Assembly: GCF_012273515.2 (NCBI RefSeq) | Contig: NZ_CP050975.2 | Span: 5,332,001-5,396,000 of the forward strand | Direction: 5' to 3' | Length of the DNA: 64,000 bases | DNA from: Streptomyces sp. RPA4-2 | GTDB lineage: Bacteria; Actinomycetota; Actinomycetes; Streptomycetales; Streptomycetaceae | Shown: positions 27,349-39,444 of the stretch, in pieces | Numbering within the stretch: position 1 is the stretch's first letter | Layout: each line of letters opens with the position of its first letter | Made by a program: the position numbers and the translations under genes | The notes under the pieces: generated by a model | Seen by the model: only the letters and a program-made list of their open reading frames with translations | What the model was told of the DNA's origin: nothing | The model's database searches: none

Positions 27349-28031
27349 CCGGCTGGCTCCCCGCACCCGTCGAGGAACTCTTCGGCCCGGAGGCCACGGC
27401 CGAGGAGTCGTACGAGGTCCTGACGGTCGACGTACCGCCCGCTTCCTGGATCGCTGCCCTCGACACGGCCCGGACCACTCTCGGCTGCAGCTATTTCGAC
27501 TGGCTGAGCGCCGTCGACGAACCAGGTACGGGCTTCCGCGTCGCGGCTCACGTGGTGGCCCTGTCCCCGGTACGCCGCCTCCTCGTCCGTACGACCGTCC
27601 CGCACGCGGCACCCGTCCTGGCGTCAGCGGTCTCCGTGTACGCGGGCGCCGGCTGGCACGAGCGCGAGACCCACGAGATGTTCGGCGTGACCTTCGAGGG
27701 CCACCCCGGCCTCGACCCGCTCCTCCTTCCCGAGGGCTTCGAGGGCCACCCCCTCCGCAAGGACTTCGTCCTCGCCGCCCGCGTGGCCAAGGCCTGGCCC
27801 GGCGCCAAGGAGCCGGGGGAGTCCGACCACGGCGGTCCGAAGCGCCGCCAGATGCTTCCGCCCGGCGTCCCCGACCCCAACGACTGGGGTCCGCTGAAGG
27901 GCCAGCTCCCGCTTGACCCCCCGCCCGTCCGGCCCGCGGCCGCTCGCCGCCGGCGACCGCCCGGTGCGCCGGGCGCGTACGGCGGGAGACGGTTCCGCCA
28001 GCCAGGCGCCCACCGCCGGAGCGGGGGGTAG
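27345..28031 (+). CDS. nuoC: NADH-quinone oxidoreductase subunit C (probably frameshifted)
   Basis: A 228-residue 30-kDa-subunit homolog. [38 protein letters not shown] is the diagnostic segment (given here in part: [20 protein letters not shown]). After [19 protein letters not shown] the reading turns arginine-rich and stops at 28031. The +1 frame continues as an acidic, Ser/Gln/Pro tail that stops exactly at the nuoH start. A C6 run at 27917-27922 is the likely indel site. The family core ends before this point, so the subunit could fold either way. No nuoD is fused or adjacent. Confidence 0.88.
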   Translation: MTGWLPAPVEELFGPEATAEESYEVLTVDVPPASWIAALDTARTTLGCSYFDWLSAVDEPGTGFRVAAHVVALSPVRRLLVRTTVPHAAPVLASAVSVYAGAGWHERETHEMFGVTFEGHPGLDPLLLPEGFEGHPLRKDFVLAARVAKAWPGAKEPGESDHGGPKRRQMLPPGVPDPNDWGPLKGQLPLDPPPVRPAAARRRRPPGAPGAYGGRRFRQPGAHRRSGG

Positions 28032-28746
28032 CGGTGCCGATGTCGGTGCTGGTGCTGGTGCTGGTGTCGATGCGGGTGCGGGTGCGGGTGCCGCGGCGTC
28101 GCCCCGTCGTGCGCGCAGCGCGAGTCAGGGTTCCGCGAGCCAGGGTTCCACGGCTCAGGGTTCCACGGGTCAGAGCCCAACGGGTCAGAGCGCCACGGGT
28201 CAGGCACCCGTGGGTCGAGGCTCCGCGGAGGAACAGACCGCGGTCCCGGACGCCGACCGGCCGACGGCTCCGGCTGCTCCTGCCGGCCCACGCCGCGCGC
28301 GCGGTGCAGGTCAGGGATCGGCTTCCCAGCGGGCCGAGGGAACGGGGGAGACCCCGGCGGTGACGCCCGTGAGCGCCGACGGGCCGACCACCCCCGCGAC
28401 GCCGTCGAGGCCCACCGCGCCACGCGACTCGGACGCCCCGTGGCACCACGCCCGCCCCGCCTTCGACGAGCCGGAACCGCAGTCGCAGCCGCAGCCGCAG
28501 CCCCAGCCACGGCCGGAGCCGCCTTCCGAGGACACGGCTCAGGACAAGGCTGAGGGCACGCCCGAGGAAGCGCCGAAGAGCCCGACCGGGCCGACGGAGC
28601 CGGCGGAGCCGACGGAGCGTGCGTCTGAGGACACCTCGAAGAGCGCGGCCGAGAGCACACCGGAGTCCGAGCCGAAGCACCCTGGCGAACGCCAGCCCGC
28701 CGAACGTCAGCCCGACCACGACGACCCCTCTGGAGGCACGCAGTGA
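27913..28746 (+). CDS. Out-of-frame low-complexity tail of nuoC
   Basis: An open frame of 277 codons, +1 relative to nuoC, with no motif. It is rich in Gly/Ala, then Ser/Gln/Gly repeats ([20 protein letters not shown]) and Pro/Glu/Gln. Its stop TGA overlaps the nuoH GTG by 2 bases, like every other junction in this operon, suggesting it is translated. Best reading: the C-terminal extension of NuoC, separated by a 1-nt insertion or by recoding. NuoB, NuoI and NuoK here carry similar low-complexity tails. It could also be a separate small protein from TTG 27913, which I think less likely. Confidence 0.55.
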   Translation: MTPRPSGPRPLAAGDRPVRRARTAGDGSASQAPTAGAGGSGADVGAGAGAGVDAGAGAGAAASPRRARSASQGSASQGSTAQGSTGQSPTGQSATGQAPVGRGSAEEQTAVPDADRPTAPAAPAGPRRARGAGQGSASQRAEGTGETPAVTPVSADGPTTPATPSRPTAPRDSDAPWHHARPAFDEPEPQSQPQPQPQPRPEPPSEDTAQDKAEGTPEEAPKSPTGPTEPAEPTERASEDTSKSAAESTPESEPKHPGERQPAERQPDHDDPSGGTQ

Positions 28747-29711
28747 ACGACGCCCTCGACGTCGCCCTGCGACTCGTCGTCGTCTTCGTCGTCTTCCTGA
28801 CGTTCCCCCTGATCGTCGGTCAGACCGAGCACAAGGTGATGGCCCACATGCAGGGCCGCCTCGGCCCGATGTACGCGGGCGGTTTCCACGGCTGGGCCCA
28901 GCTCGTCGCCGACGGCGTGAAGTTCGCGCAGAAGGAGGACATCGTCCCGGCGGGCGCGGACCGCCGTATCTTCCAGCTCGCCCCCGCCGTGGCCCTCCTC
29001 CCGTACCTCCTGGTCCTGCTCGCCATCCCCATCGGTCCCGGCGAGGGAGCCGTCGGCGAGGTCGTGGACGCGGGCATCTTCTTCGTCCTCGCCGTGATGG
29101 GCGTGGGCGTCCTCGGCTCGCTCATGGCGGGCTGGGCCTCGGCCAACAAGTTCTCCCTCCTCGGCGGCCTGCGCACCGCCGCCCAACTGCTCGCGTACGA
29201 ACTCCCGATGCTGCTGACCGCCGCCTCCGTCGCGATGGCGGCGGGCACGGTCTCCCTCCCCGGCATCGTCGACGCGTTCCAGTGGTGGTGGCTGCCGTGG
29301 CAGATCGTCGGCGCGATCGTTTTCTTCGTGGCGGGCCTCGCCGAACTCCAGCGTCCCCCCTTCGACATGCCGGTCGCCGACTCGGAGATCATCTTCGGCG
29401 CGTACACCGAGTACACGGGCCTGCGCTTCGCCCTCTTCCTCCTCGCCGAATACGCCGGGATCGTCGTCCTGTGCGGTCTGACCACCGTCCTCTTCCTGGG
29501 CGGCTGGCACGGCCCCTGGGGCGCGGACGGCCTCGGCTGGGTCTGGACCCTGCTGAAGGCCGCGGTCCTCGCCTTCGTCGTGATCTGGCTCCGTGTCACC
29601 TATCCCCGCCTGCGCGAGGACCAGCTCCAGAAACTCTCCTGGACCCTCCTTGTCCCCCTCTCCCTCGCCCAGATCGCCCTCACCGGCATCGTCAAGGTGG
29701 TGATCTCGTAA
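28743..29711 (+). CDS. nuoH: NADH-quinone oxidoreductase subunit H
   Basis: A 322-residue, roughly eight-helix subunit that forms part of the quinone pocket. [20 protein letters not shown] and [22 protein letters not shown], and later [19 protein letters not shown] and [18 protein letters not shown], are conserved loops. In normal complex I it contacts NuoD and NuoB. GTG 28743 overlaps the preceding stop. nuoI follows after 2 bp. Confidence 0.95.
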   Translation: MNDALDVALRLVVVFVVFLTFPLIVGQTEHKVMAHMQGRLGPMYAGGFHGWAQLVADGVKFAQKEDIVPAGADRRIFQLAPAVALLPYLLVLLAIPIGPGEGAVGEVVDAGIFFVLAVMGVGVLGSLMAGWASANKFSLLGGLRTAAQLLAYELPMLLTAASVAMAAGTVSLPGIVDAFQWWWLPWQIVGAIVFFVAGLAELQRPPFDMPVADSEIIFGAYTEYTGLRFALFLLAEYAGIVVLCGLTTVLFLGGWHGPWGADGLGWVWTLLKAAVLAFVVIWLRVTYPRLREDQLQKLSWTLLVPLSLAQIALTGIVKVVIS

Positions 29712-29713
29712 CC

Positions 29714-30472
29714 ATGGCCCCCCTCCCCGGCTCAGGCCTGGCCAAGGGCCTGGCCGTCACCCTCCGCACGATGACGAAGAAGACCGTCACCGCGCAGTAC
29801 CCGGACGTCCAGCCCGAACTGCCGCCCCGCTCCCGCGGCGTCATCGGCCTCTTCGAGGAGAACTGCACGGTCTGCATGCTGTGCGCCCGCGAGTGCCCGG
29901 ACTGGTGCATCTACATCGACTCCCACAAGGAGACGGTCCCGGCCGCCGCCCCCGGTGGACGCGAGCGCAGCCGCAACGTCCTCGACCGCTTCGCCATCGA
30001 CTTCTCCCTGTGCATGTACTGCGGTATCTGCATCGAGGTCTGTCCTTTCGACGCGCTGTTCTGGTCACCGGAGTTCGAGTACGCGGAGACCGACATCCAC
30101 GAACTCACCCACGAGCGCGACAAGCTGCGCGAGTGGATGTGGACGGTCCCGGCCCCGCCCGCCCTCGACGCCGGCGCCGAGGAGCCGAAGGAACTGGCCG
30201 CCGCCCGCAAGACCGCCGACAAGCTCGCGGCCGAGGCCGAGAAGCTCGCAGCCGAAGCGACTGAAGCGACTGAAGCGACCGAAGTAGCCGAGGCGGCCGA
30301 GACGACGGCGGTGGAGACGACCACCCCGGCCACCCCGCCCACGACGGCTACCGGTCCCGCCGAACAGACAGCCGAAACCGAACCCCGGATCGAACCTCGG
30401 ACCGAACCCCGGACCGAGCCCCCGGCCTCGGACCCGTCCAAGCCCGCCGCACCACAGGACGGTGACGCGTGA
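29714..30472 (+). CDS. nuoI: NADH-quinone oxidoreductase subunit I
   Basis: A 252-residue ferredoxin-like subunit. Two 4Fe-4S motifs are intact: [12 protein letters not shown] near 58-69 and [12 protein letters not shown] near 101-112. They carry electrons toward NuoB. The C-terminal third is an extended Ala/Glu/Thr/Pro tail (from about 150) with EAT repeats; typical NuoI is about 160-180 residues. The stop overlaps the nuoJ GTG. Confidence 0.95.
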   Translation: MAPLPGSGLAKGLAVTLRTMTKKTVTAQYPDVQPELPPRSRGVIGLFEENCTVCMLCARECPDWCIYIDSHKETVPAAAPGGRERSRNVLDRFAIDFSLCMYCGICIEVCPFDALFWSPEFEYAETDIHELTHERDKLREWMWTVPAPPALDAGAEEPKELAAARKTADKLAAEAEKLAAEATEATEATEVAEAAETTAVETTTPATPPTTATGPAEQTAETEPRIEPRTEPRTEPPASDPSKPAAPQDGDA

Positions 30473-31077
30473 GCCTCGCAGCAGCCACCGCAGCCACCAC
30501 CCTCGCGGCGCGCGCCACGACCACCGCCGCCGGGAGCCACGGCTTCCTCTCCCCGACCGGCGTCGAGATCGCCTTCCTCCTCGTCGGCCTGGTCACCTTC
30601 GGCGCCGCGATCGTCACCGTCACCACCAAGCAACTGGTGCACGCCGCCCTGTGGCTGGTGGTGGCGCTCGGCGGTCTCGCCGTCGAATACCTCCTGCTCA
30701 CGGCCGAGTTCATCGCCTGGGTGCAGGTCCTCATCTACGTCGGTTCCGTCGTCGTCCTCCTCCTGTTCGGCCTGATGCTCACCAGGGCCCCGATCGGCCG
30801 CTCCCCGGACGCCGACTCCGGGAACCGCTGGGCGGCCCTGACCGTGGCCGTCGCCGCGGCCGCCGCCCTCGTCTGGGTCGTCGTCGACGCCTTCCGCACC
30901 ACCTGGGTCGACCTGGCGGGTCCCGCCGCCGGATCCACCGAGGTGACCGGAGCGAGCCTCTTCCAGAACTGGGTGCTCCCCTTCGAAGCGCTGTCCGTCC
31001 TCCTCCTCGCCGCCCTGGTGGGGGCGATCGTCCTCTCCCGCAAGGCGAAGTCCTCGGAGAAGGAAGAGGCCCGCTGA
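30469..31077 (+). CDS. nuoJ: NADH-quinone oxidoreductase subunit J
   Basis: A 202-residue membrane subunit with about five helices. It starts with a variable Ala/Thr leader, then [43 protein letters not shown] (with the pi-bulge region) and [20 protein letters not shown]. In complex I it couples quinone chemistry to proton pumping. GTG 30469 overlaps the nuoI stop. Confidence 0.93.
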   Translation: MSLAAATAATTLAARATTTAAGSHGFLSPTGVEIAFLLVGLVTFGAAIVTVTTKQLVHAALWLVVALGGLAVEYLLLTAEFIAWVQVLIYVGSVVVLLLFGLMLTRAPIGRSPDADSGNRWAALTVAVAAAAALVWVVVDAFRTTWVDLAGPAAGSTEVTGASLFQNWVLPFEALSVLLLAALVGAIVLSRKAKSSEKEEAR

Positions 31078-31516
31078 TGCACCTCGCCTATCCCGCCGTG
31101 CTCGCCGCCCTCCTCTTCTGCACGGGCCTGTACGGAGTCCTCGCGCGCCGCAACGCGATCCTGGTCCTGATGTCCGTCGAGCTGATGCTCAACGCCGTCA
31201 ACCTCAACCTCGTCGCCTTCGACGTCTGGCTCTCCAAGGCCTCCCGCGACACGCTCCACTCCGGGCAGGCCCTGACCCTGTTCACCATCGCCATCGCTGC
31301 CGCCGAGATCGGCATCGGCCTGGCGATCGTCCTCGCCGTCCACCGCAACCGCGGCACCGCGGACATCGACCGACTCCGCGACACCGCCGAGGGCCCCGAG
31401 ACCGGCGGCCCCGACGACGGCGGCCCGGACAGTCACGGCCCGGACAGCGACGGCCCCGACGACGACGGCTCCGAAGGAGCCCCCGTCCCGGCAGACGAGA
31501 AGGCTGAGGCCGCCGC

Positions 31517-31520
<4 letters not shown>
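31077..31520 (+). CDS. nuoK: NADH-quinone oxidoreductase subunit K
   Basis: A 147-residue subunit whose first ~100 residues are a standard Nuo[31 protein letters not shown] and [15 protein letters not shown]. The membrane glutamates of MSVELMLN and AAEIGIGL lie in the proton path. The last ~45 residues form an acidic Asp/Gly tail ([15 protein letters not shown]), unusual for NuoK. ATG 31077 overlaps the nuoJ stop by one base. Confidence 0.93.
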
Positions 31521-33508
<1,988 letters not shown>

Positions 33509-33514
33509 GCTGGC

Positions 33515-35092
33515 GTGATCGATATCAGTGAATCCGTGATGCAGATCCTTCTGGCGTTCATCGTCGTCGGCCCGCTCATCGGCGCCGCCGCCGCTCTGCT
33601 GCCGGCCCCGCCCGGGCTGAAAGGGAAGTCGCCCGAGCAGGCCGTGCTGCGGCACGGTGTGATCGTCACCGGCGCGGTGCTCATCGCGGCGATCGTCCTC
33701 GCGCTCGGCTTCGACCACGACCACCCGTCGAAGATGCAGGCCACGACGGACATCAGCTGGATCCCCGCACTCGACGTGCGGATCCACCTCGGCACCGACG
33801 GCATTTCCCTCCCCCTTCTGGTCCTGACCGCGCTTCTGACCTTCCTCTGCGCGCTGTACAGCTACTTCAAGATGCCCGCGGGCCCGACCCCGAAGGCATT
33901 CGTCGCACTCGTCCTCGTGCTCGAGTCCGGCACCCTCGCGACCTTCGCCGTCCTCGATCTGCTGCTGTTCTTCCTCGCGTTCGAGATGGTGCTCATCCCG
34001 ATGTACTTCCTCATCGCCCGCTGGGGCGGTGCTCAGCGCCAGGCAGCCGCCTGGAAGTTCATCCTCTTCACCCTGCTCGGGTCGGTCGTGATGCTGCTGG
34101 GCCTGCTCCTGATCGGAATCAAGGCGGGCACGTTCGACATGGTGGCACTCGCCACTGACAACGGCCGGTCGCTGACCACATCCGTGCAGGTCATCGCCGT
34201 ATTGGCGATCGGGATCGGGCTTGCGGTCAAGACGCCGATGTGGCCGCTGCACAGCTGGCTGCCGGATGCGCACACCGCCGCGCCCACCGTCGGCTCGGTG
34301 CTGCTGGCCGGTGTGCTGCTGAAGATGGGTACGTACGGTTTCGTCCGGATTCTGCTGCCGGTCGCGCCGGAGGGCCTGCACACCTTCGCCCCCTACCTCG
34401 CCGCCTTCGCCGTGGTCGGGATCATCTACGGATCCCTGGCCTGTCTGGCTCTCGTCAAACAGGGTGCGAAGGGCGATCTCAAGCGGCTCATCGCCTACTC
34501 GTCCGTCGGCCACATGGGCTTCGTCCTGCTCGGCATCGCCACGATGACCCCGACCGGCGTGAACGGCGCGCTGTTCGCCAACATCGCCCACGGCCTCATC
34601 ACCGGCCTGCTCTTCTTCCTCGTCGGGGCGCTGAAGGACCGTACGGGCACGACCGACCTCGACAGCCTCGCCGAGGAGACCGGAGCCGCGCTGTACGGCA
34701 AGGCCCCACGTCTCGGCGGGCTGCTCGCCTTCGGCGCCGTCGCCTCACTCGGACTGCCGGGCCTCGCCGGGTTCTGGGGCGAGATGCTGGCGCTGTTCGG
34801 CGCGTTCAAGCCCGCCGACGACCTCAGCCGTCCGGCGTTCCTGACCTTCATGGCCATCGCCGCCTTCGGCACCCTCCTCACCGCCGCGTACATGCTCCTC
34901 GTCGTACGCCGGGTGTGCATGGGCGCGACCCCGCGGCCGGAGGCCCCGAAGCTCGCCGACGTCCACAGCTACGAGTTCGCGGCCTGGACGCCGCTCGTCG
35001 TCCTCACCGTCGTCGCCGGCCTCTGGCCCAAGGCCCTCCTCGGGCTGACCGACCCGGCCGTACAGCAGCTCCTCGCAGGAGGCACCCGATGA
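33515..35092 (+). CDS. nuoM: NADH-quinone oxidoreductase subunit M
   Basis: A 525-residue antiporter-like subunit. LFFLAFEMVLIPMYFLIARWGG holds the glutamate of helix 5. VKTPMWPLHSWLPDAHTAAPTVGSVLLAGVLLKMGTYG and RLIAYSSVGHMGFVLLG are the signature loops. It translocates protons in the membrane arm. GTG 33515 follows nuoL by 6 bp. The stop overlaps nuoN (ATGA). Confidence 0.95.
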   Translation: MIDISESVMQILLAFIVVGPLIGAAAALLPAPPGLKGKSPEQAVLRHGVIVTGAVLIAAIVLALGFDHDHPSKMQATTDISWIPALDVRIHLGTDGISLPLLVLTALLTFLCALYSYFKMPAGPTPKAFVALVLVLESGTLATFAVLDLLLFFLAFEMVLIPMYFLIARWGGAQRQAAAWKFILFTLLGSVVMLLGLLLIGIKAGTFDMVALATDNGRSLTTSVQVIAVLAIGIGLAVKTPMWPLHSWLPDAHTAAPTVGSVLLAGVLLKMGTYGFVRILLPVAPEGLHTFAPYLAAFAVVGIIYGSLACLALVKQGAKGDLKRLIAYSSVGHMGFVLLGIATMTPTGVNGALFANIAHGLITGLLFFLVGALKDRTGTTDLDSLAEETGAALYGKAPRLGGLLAFGAVASLGLPGLAGFWGEMLALFGAFKPADDLSRPAFLTFMAIAAFGTLLTAAYMLLVVRRVCMGATPRPEAPKLADVHSYEFAAWTPLVVLTVVAGLWPKALLGLTDPAVQQLLAGGTR

Positions 35093-36588
35093 GCTCCATG
35101 GTCCAGTCCGTCGACTGGCTCGCGATCGCGCCGCCCACCATCACCGCGGTCGTCGGACTCGTCGTGCTCGTCGCCGACCTCTTCGTCGGCGACGGCAGGA
35201 AGGCGCTCCTCGGCTGGGTCTCGGTCGCCGGACTCGCCGCCTCCGCGCTCATGCTGCTGCCCCTCCTGGACGGCGACCGCGCCACCTTCTGCCTGACGGG
35301 CGACACCGGCCTGTGCAGCTACACGGCGGACCGCTTCACGCTCGTCATCCAGCTCCTCGTCCTCGGCGGAGCGCTCCTGGCCGCCCTCCTCTCGGTCACC
35401 GCCCTGAAGGACGCCAACAAGGGACTGCCCGAAGGGGAGTACTGGTTCCTGCTGCTCTCCTCCGCCGCGGGCGCCGCCCTGCTGCCCGCCTCGCGCGACC
35501 TGGCGACCCTCATCGTCGCCCTGGAAGTCGCCTCACTACCCGCCTTCGCGCTCGTCGGCATCAAGCACGGCGACAAGAAGTCCTCCGAAGCGGCCCTGAA
35601 GTTCTTCCTGTCCTCGGTCACCGCCACCGCCGTGAGCCTCATGGGCGTCAGCTTCGTCTACGCCACCACCGGCACCCTCTACCTCACCCGGATCGCGGAC
35701 AAGATCCAGCACGTCGACGGGCAATTCCACACGCTCGCCCAGGCCGGCGTCGTCCTCACCCTCGTCGGCTTCGCCTTCAAGACGGCCGCCGTGCCCTTCC
35801 ACTTCTGGGTGCCCGACACCTATGTGGGGGCACCCCTGCCGATCGCCGCCTACTTGTCGGTCGTGGGCAAGGCGGTCGGATTCTCCGGGCTGATCCTCGT
35901 CACCGTCGTCGCCTTCCCGTCGTACGCGGACGTCTGGGGCCCGGCGCTCGCCGCGCTGGCCGCCCTCACCATGACCGTCGGCAACGTCGGCGCCCTGCGG
36001 CAGCGGGCCACGCGCGCGCACAGCGCGGTACGGCTGCTCGCCTGGTCCTCGGTCGGCCAGGCCGGCTACCTCCTGGTGCCGATCGCGTCCGCCGCCTACT
36101 CCAAGGACGCCGAGAAGGCCATCGGCTCCACCGTCGCGTACGCCCTGATGTACGCGGCCGTGAACCTGGGCGCCTTCGCGGTGGCCGCCCTCGTCGCCCG
36201 CACAAGGCCCCTGAACCGCATCAGCGACTACCGCGGCCTGTACGCGGAGAGCCCCCTCTCGGCCCTCCTCCTCGGCTTCTTCCTGCTCTGCCTGGCAGGA
36301 CTGCCGCCGGGCATCATCGGGCTCTTCGCCAAGGTCACCGTCTTCTCGGCGGCCGTCGACGCGGGACTCGGCTGGCTCGCCGTGGTCATGGCCGTGAACG
36401 TCGTGATCGCGCTCTTCTACTACCTCCAGTGGACGACCCTGCTCTTCCGCGCCCCCGAGGGCGAGGCCGCGAGGCACCCGGTACCGGCCCCGTTGACCGC
36501 AGCGATCGCGCTGACGGCGGTCCTGGGCATCGCCCTCTCCGGGGCGCCCCAACTGATCCTGCGCTTCTCGGCGACCAGCCTGTTCTGA
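35089..36588 (+). CDS. nuoN: NADH-quinone oxidoreductase subunit N
   Basis: A 499-residue antiporter-like subunit completing the operon. [53 protein letters not shown] and [20 protein letters not shown] are conserved. ATG 35089 overlaps the nuoM stop; ATG 35098 is an alternative. No nuoD, E, F or G follows, so the peripheral NADH arm is not encoded here. Confidence 0.95.
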   Translation: MSSMVQSVDWLAIAPPTITAVVGLVVLVADLFVGDGRKALLGWVSVAGLAASALMLLPLLDGDRATFCLTGDTGLCSYTADRFTLVIQLLVLGGALLAALLSVTALKDANKGLPEGEYWFLLLSSAAGAALLPASRDLATLIVALEVASLPAFALVGIKHGDKKSSEAALKFFLSSVTATAVSLMGVSFVYATTGTLYLTRIADKIQHVDGQFHTLAQAGVVLTLVGFAFKTAAVPFHFWVPDTYVGAPLPIAAYLSVVGKAVGFSGLILVTVVAFPSYADVWGPALAALAALTMTVGNVGALRQRATRAHSAVRLLAWSSVGQAGYLLVPIASAAYSKDAEKAIGSTVAYALMYAAVNLGAFAVAALVARTRPLNRISDYRGLYAESPLSALLLGFFLLCLAGLPPGIIGLFAKVTVFSAAVDAGLGWLAVVMAVNVVIALFYYLQWTTLLFRAPEGEAARHPVPAPLTAAIALTAVLGIALSGAPQLILRFSATSLF

Positions 36589-36826
36589 CGCTCGCGTGGC
36601 GCCCGTGTGCGGCGATCGTGAGGCCCACGCGCGCGGCATCCATGAGCCCCCCGCGCGCGGGATGACGCCGGCAGTCACCCGGACGGCCGACACGCGCCGC
36701 CGTGCGCACAAGGGAACTAGTGCTCCCCGCCTGGCGTTGACCAGTACGGGAGGGTCCACTGAAGAGTGGAAGCAGAGCATTCGACAAGCAAAGGGTTCCC
36801 CTGCCGCACCACTTGGAGGGCGTACC

Positions 36827-37690
36827 GTGCACCGCCGGCACAACGGGCTCAGGACCGCCGTACTCCTCGGGGGACTGTCCGCACTCATCATCGTCATCGG
36901 CAGCTTCTTCGGGCGTACCGGCCTCGTCGTCGCGCTGTTCATCGCGATCGGGACGAACGCGTACGCGTACTGGAACAGCGACAAACTGGCTCTACGCGCG
37001 ATGCGCGCGCGCCCGGTGAGCGAGTTCGAGGCCCCGGCGCTGTACCGCATGGTCCGTGAGCTCTCGACCCAGGCCCGCCAGCCCATGCCGCGTCTGTACA
37101 TCTCACCGACGGAGGCACCGAACGCGTTCGCGACGGGCCGCAATCCACGCAACGCGGCGGTGTGCTGTACCGAAGGAATTCTCCGCATCCTGGACGAGCG
37201 CGAGCTGCGCGGTGTCATCGGCCACGAACTCAGCCATGTCTACAACCGCGACATCCTGATCTCGTCGGTCGCCGGCGCCCTCGCCTCCGTGATCATGTTC
37301 CTGGTCAATTTCGCCTGGCTGATCCCGATCGGACGTTCGAACGACGACGAGGGCCCCGGCATCCTCGGCATGCTGCTGATCATGATCCTGGGCCCGCTCG
37401 CCGCGTCCCTCATCCAGCTCGCCATCAGCCGCTCCAGGGAGTACGAGGCGGACGCCTCCGGCGCCCAGCTCACCGGCGACCCCCTCGCTCTCGCGAGCGC
37501 CCTGCGCAAGCTCGACGCGGGCACCAAGCAACTGCCCCTGCCCCCGGAACCGCGCATCGAGACCGCGAGTCACATGATGATCGCGAACCCCTTCCGCCCC
37601 GGGCAGGGGATGTCGAAGATGTTCTCCACGCACCCGCCCATGGCGGAGCGCATCTCCCGGCTCGAGCAGATGGCAGGCCGCCAGCGATGA
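36827..37690 (+). CDS. htpX: Membrane zinc metalloprotease HtpX
   Basis: A 287-residue M48 protease. Two hydrophobic segments precede the active site (about 9-48). The zinc motif is HELSH at 133-137, with the third ligand in [11 protein letters not shown] near 205; two further membrane segments lie between (about 145-200). It degrades misfolded membrane proteins under stress. GTG 36827 is chosen for GGAGGG 6 bp upstream. It follows nuoN by about 240 bp that show no gene. Confidence 0.93.
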   Translation: MHRRHNGLRTAVLLGGLSALIIVIGSFFGRTGLVVALFIAIGTNAYAYWNSDKLALRAMRARPVSEFEAPALYRMVRELSTQARQPMPRLYISPTEAPNAFATGRNPRNAAVCCTEGILRILDERELRGVIGHELSHVYNRDILISSVAGALASVIMFLVNFAWLIPIGRSNDDEGPGILGMLLIMILGPLAASLIQLAISRSREYEADASGAQLTGDPLALASALRKLDAGTKQLPLPPEPRIETASHMMIANPFRPGQGMSKMFSTHPPMAERISRLEQMAGRQR

Positions 37691-37976
37691 AGACGGTCCG
37701 AACGTCCTTCGCCCGGTCCTGAGCGGCATGCCCCACGGGGCGGCTTCATCAGCAGGTTCCACCAGAGCGCGGAAGGCCGCTGCCGCCCGCTGTCCCCGAC
37801 CGTCACAGAATGCCCGCGCCCCGTCGAAAGGACGGTGCACGGGCCGGCGTTCTCATCGGGAGACGTGTACCGCACGCGACCTCGACCGCACGGACGTTCG
37901 TGGGCAACGAGAGAGGGCCTGGGCGGCGGGCGAGCCGTCAGGGCGCGGGAGAGGACTGGCATCCCGCAGTGGGCAC

Positions 37977-38378
37977 TCAGCGCGCGCCGAACTCTTCGTC
38001 AGTCGATACGACCTCGCGCCCCAGGGGCATGAGAGAGATCGGAATCATTTTGAGGTTCGCCCAGCCGAAGGGAATCCCGATGATCGACAGGAAGAGCGGG
38101 ATGCTGGTGACGAGGTGACCAATGGCGAGCCACCACCCTGCGACGATGATCCAGATCACGTTGCCGATCAAGGAGCCCGCTCCGGCGTCCGGCTTCGGTA
38201 CCGTCGTACGCCCGAAGGGCCAGAGGACGAATCCGGCGATCCGCAGTGAGGCGACGCCGAACGGAATCGTGATGATCAAGACGAAACAGATGAGCGCGGC
38301 CACCGTGTAGGCGAGCGCCATCCAGATCCCGCAGAAGATCAACCACAGGATGTTGAGGATCAGGCTGAGGAGTTTCAC
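37977..38378 (-). CDS. YccF-domain membrane protein
   Basis: A 133-residue inner-membrane protein with two tandem YccF modules. The first is LSLILNILWLIFCGIWMALAYTVAALICF... with PFGVASLRIAGFVLWPFGR, and the second is NVIWIIVAGWWLAIGHLV... with PFGWANLKMIPISLMPLGREVV. The GTG start at 38378 has AAGGGG just upstream. Function is unknown; the family is linked to membrane homeostasis only by annotation. An inverted remnant of a second copy lies about 130 bp upstream on the other strand. Confidence 0.85.
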   Translation of the reverse strand: MKLLSLILNILWLIFCGIWMALAYTVAALICFVLIITIPFGVASLRIAGFVLWPFGRTTVPKPDAGAGSLIGNVIWIIVAGWWLAIGHLVTSIPLFLSIIGIPFGWANLKMIPISLMPLGREVVSTDEEFGAR

Positions 38379-38506
38379 GATCGCTGCCCCTTCGCGGATG
38401 ACGCCCGTGCCCGCTGTCACTGGCCAGTATCCGGTGCTCAGCCATGAAGCCGGAACCGCAGAGCCTTTGTGGGAGTGTCGTGAGCGCCGGGAATCGATCC
38501 TGTCCG

Positions 38507-38596
38507 GCATCGCCGACTTCAAGCCCATCCGGGTCTCGCTGCTCCCCGCGGGACGCGAAGTCCTGTGCACGGACCAGCCGCTCGTGGCGCGCCGGC
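38507..38596 (+). pseudogene. Remnant of a second YccF C-terminus
   Basis: This plus-strand stretch translates as GIADFKPIRVSLLPAGREVL then CTDQP. It aligns with the end of the neighbouring YccF protein (ANLKMIPISLMPLGREVVSTD) with about 12 of 21 identities. The rest of the gene is missing on both sides. It therefore looks like a decayed, inverted tail copy. Confidence 0.55.
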
Positions 38597-38741
38597 TCCC
38601 TCGGCGGCGCGCGTCGACGAGCGCGTCGGCGACCGCCTGGCTCGAGAGCTGTCCGCCACCAGTCCGAGGGCTGCCCGCCTCCCCGCCGGAGGGTTATCCA
38701 CAGGCTGCCCGAATGTCGGTGGCGCGCTGCATCATGAACCC

Positions 38742-39308
38742 ATGACCGAAATCGAGCAGTTGCTGGCAAGGGTCGGCACGGAGGCCCGCAACACCCGTCC
38801 GTGGGGCTGGCCTTCGCTCCCCGAGCCGGTGGACGCGGCGTCGGTCGTCCGCGCCGAGGCCGCCCTGGGCTTCGGGCTGCCACCCCTGCTCGCCGCGCTC
38901 TATCTGCGAATAGGGGACGGCGGATTCGGCCCGGAGTACGGCTTGCTGCCGCTGCTCGACGGCGCCCCGTCCGGTGAGCCGGCCGCTGTCCCGCAGTACC
39001 TCGCGCACCGCGAGAGCGGACGCAAGGACCCGGACTGGCCGTGGCCGGAGGGCGTCCTGCCGATATCCCACTGGGGCTGCGGGATGTACGCGTGCGTGGA
39101 CTGCCACAGCCCCAGGGCCACGGTCCTGCTGTTCGAGCCGAACGCCGACGAGGCCGACCACGCGTGGTACGTGGACGCACCCGACCTCGAGGCCTGGCTG
39201 CGTATCTGGCTGGAGGGCACCGGCTGGTACGAGGAGTCCAACGACGACGCGGACCTGTCCCCTTGGCCCGACTTCCGCACCCGCACGACGGCGGCACCGG
39301 CCTCGTAG
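38742..39308 (+). CDS. SMI1/KNR4-family protein
   Basis: A 188-residue SUKH-type protein. VVRAEAALGFGLPPLLAALYLRIGDGGFGPEYGLLPL is the hallmark (given in part: GFGLPPLLAALYLRIGDGG). WGCGMYACVDC and an acidic C-terminal half follow. SUKH proteins often act as immunity partners to secreted nuclease toxins, but standalone copies such as this are common in Streptomyces and no toxin gene is adjacent. ATG 38742 begins at the first conserved helix; upstream in-frame sequence is non-conserved. Confidence 0.85.
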   Translation: MTEIEQLLARVGTEARNTRPWGWPSLPEPVDAASVVRAEAALGFGLPPLLAALYLRIGDGGFGPEYGLLPLLDGAPSGEPAAVPQYLAHRESGRKDPDWPWPEGVLPISHWGCGMYACVDCHSPRATVLLFEPNADEADHAWYVDAPDLEAWLRIWLEGTGWYEESNDDADLSPWPDFRTRTTAAPAS

Positions 39309-39444
39309 CCGTCAGCCCTGCCACGAGCGAGCGGGGCCGCACCGCGTCCCAGCCCCACCCTTTCCCAGCCCTGCCCTTCCTCCGCCCCGAGCCACCACGA
39401 CCGACACCGACGACCGACAGTCGGCGGTCCGCTCGCGCCCGCGA

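Noticed and set aside
26509..28719. A 736-codon minus-strand open frame over nuoB-nuoC
   Set aside because: Arginine/glycine-rich composition and antisense to supported genes.
38742..39308. SMI1/KNR4 gene as part of a toxin-immunity pair
   Set aside because: No toxin-like or secreted nuclease gene lies beside it.
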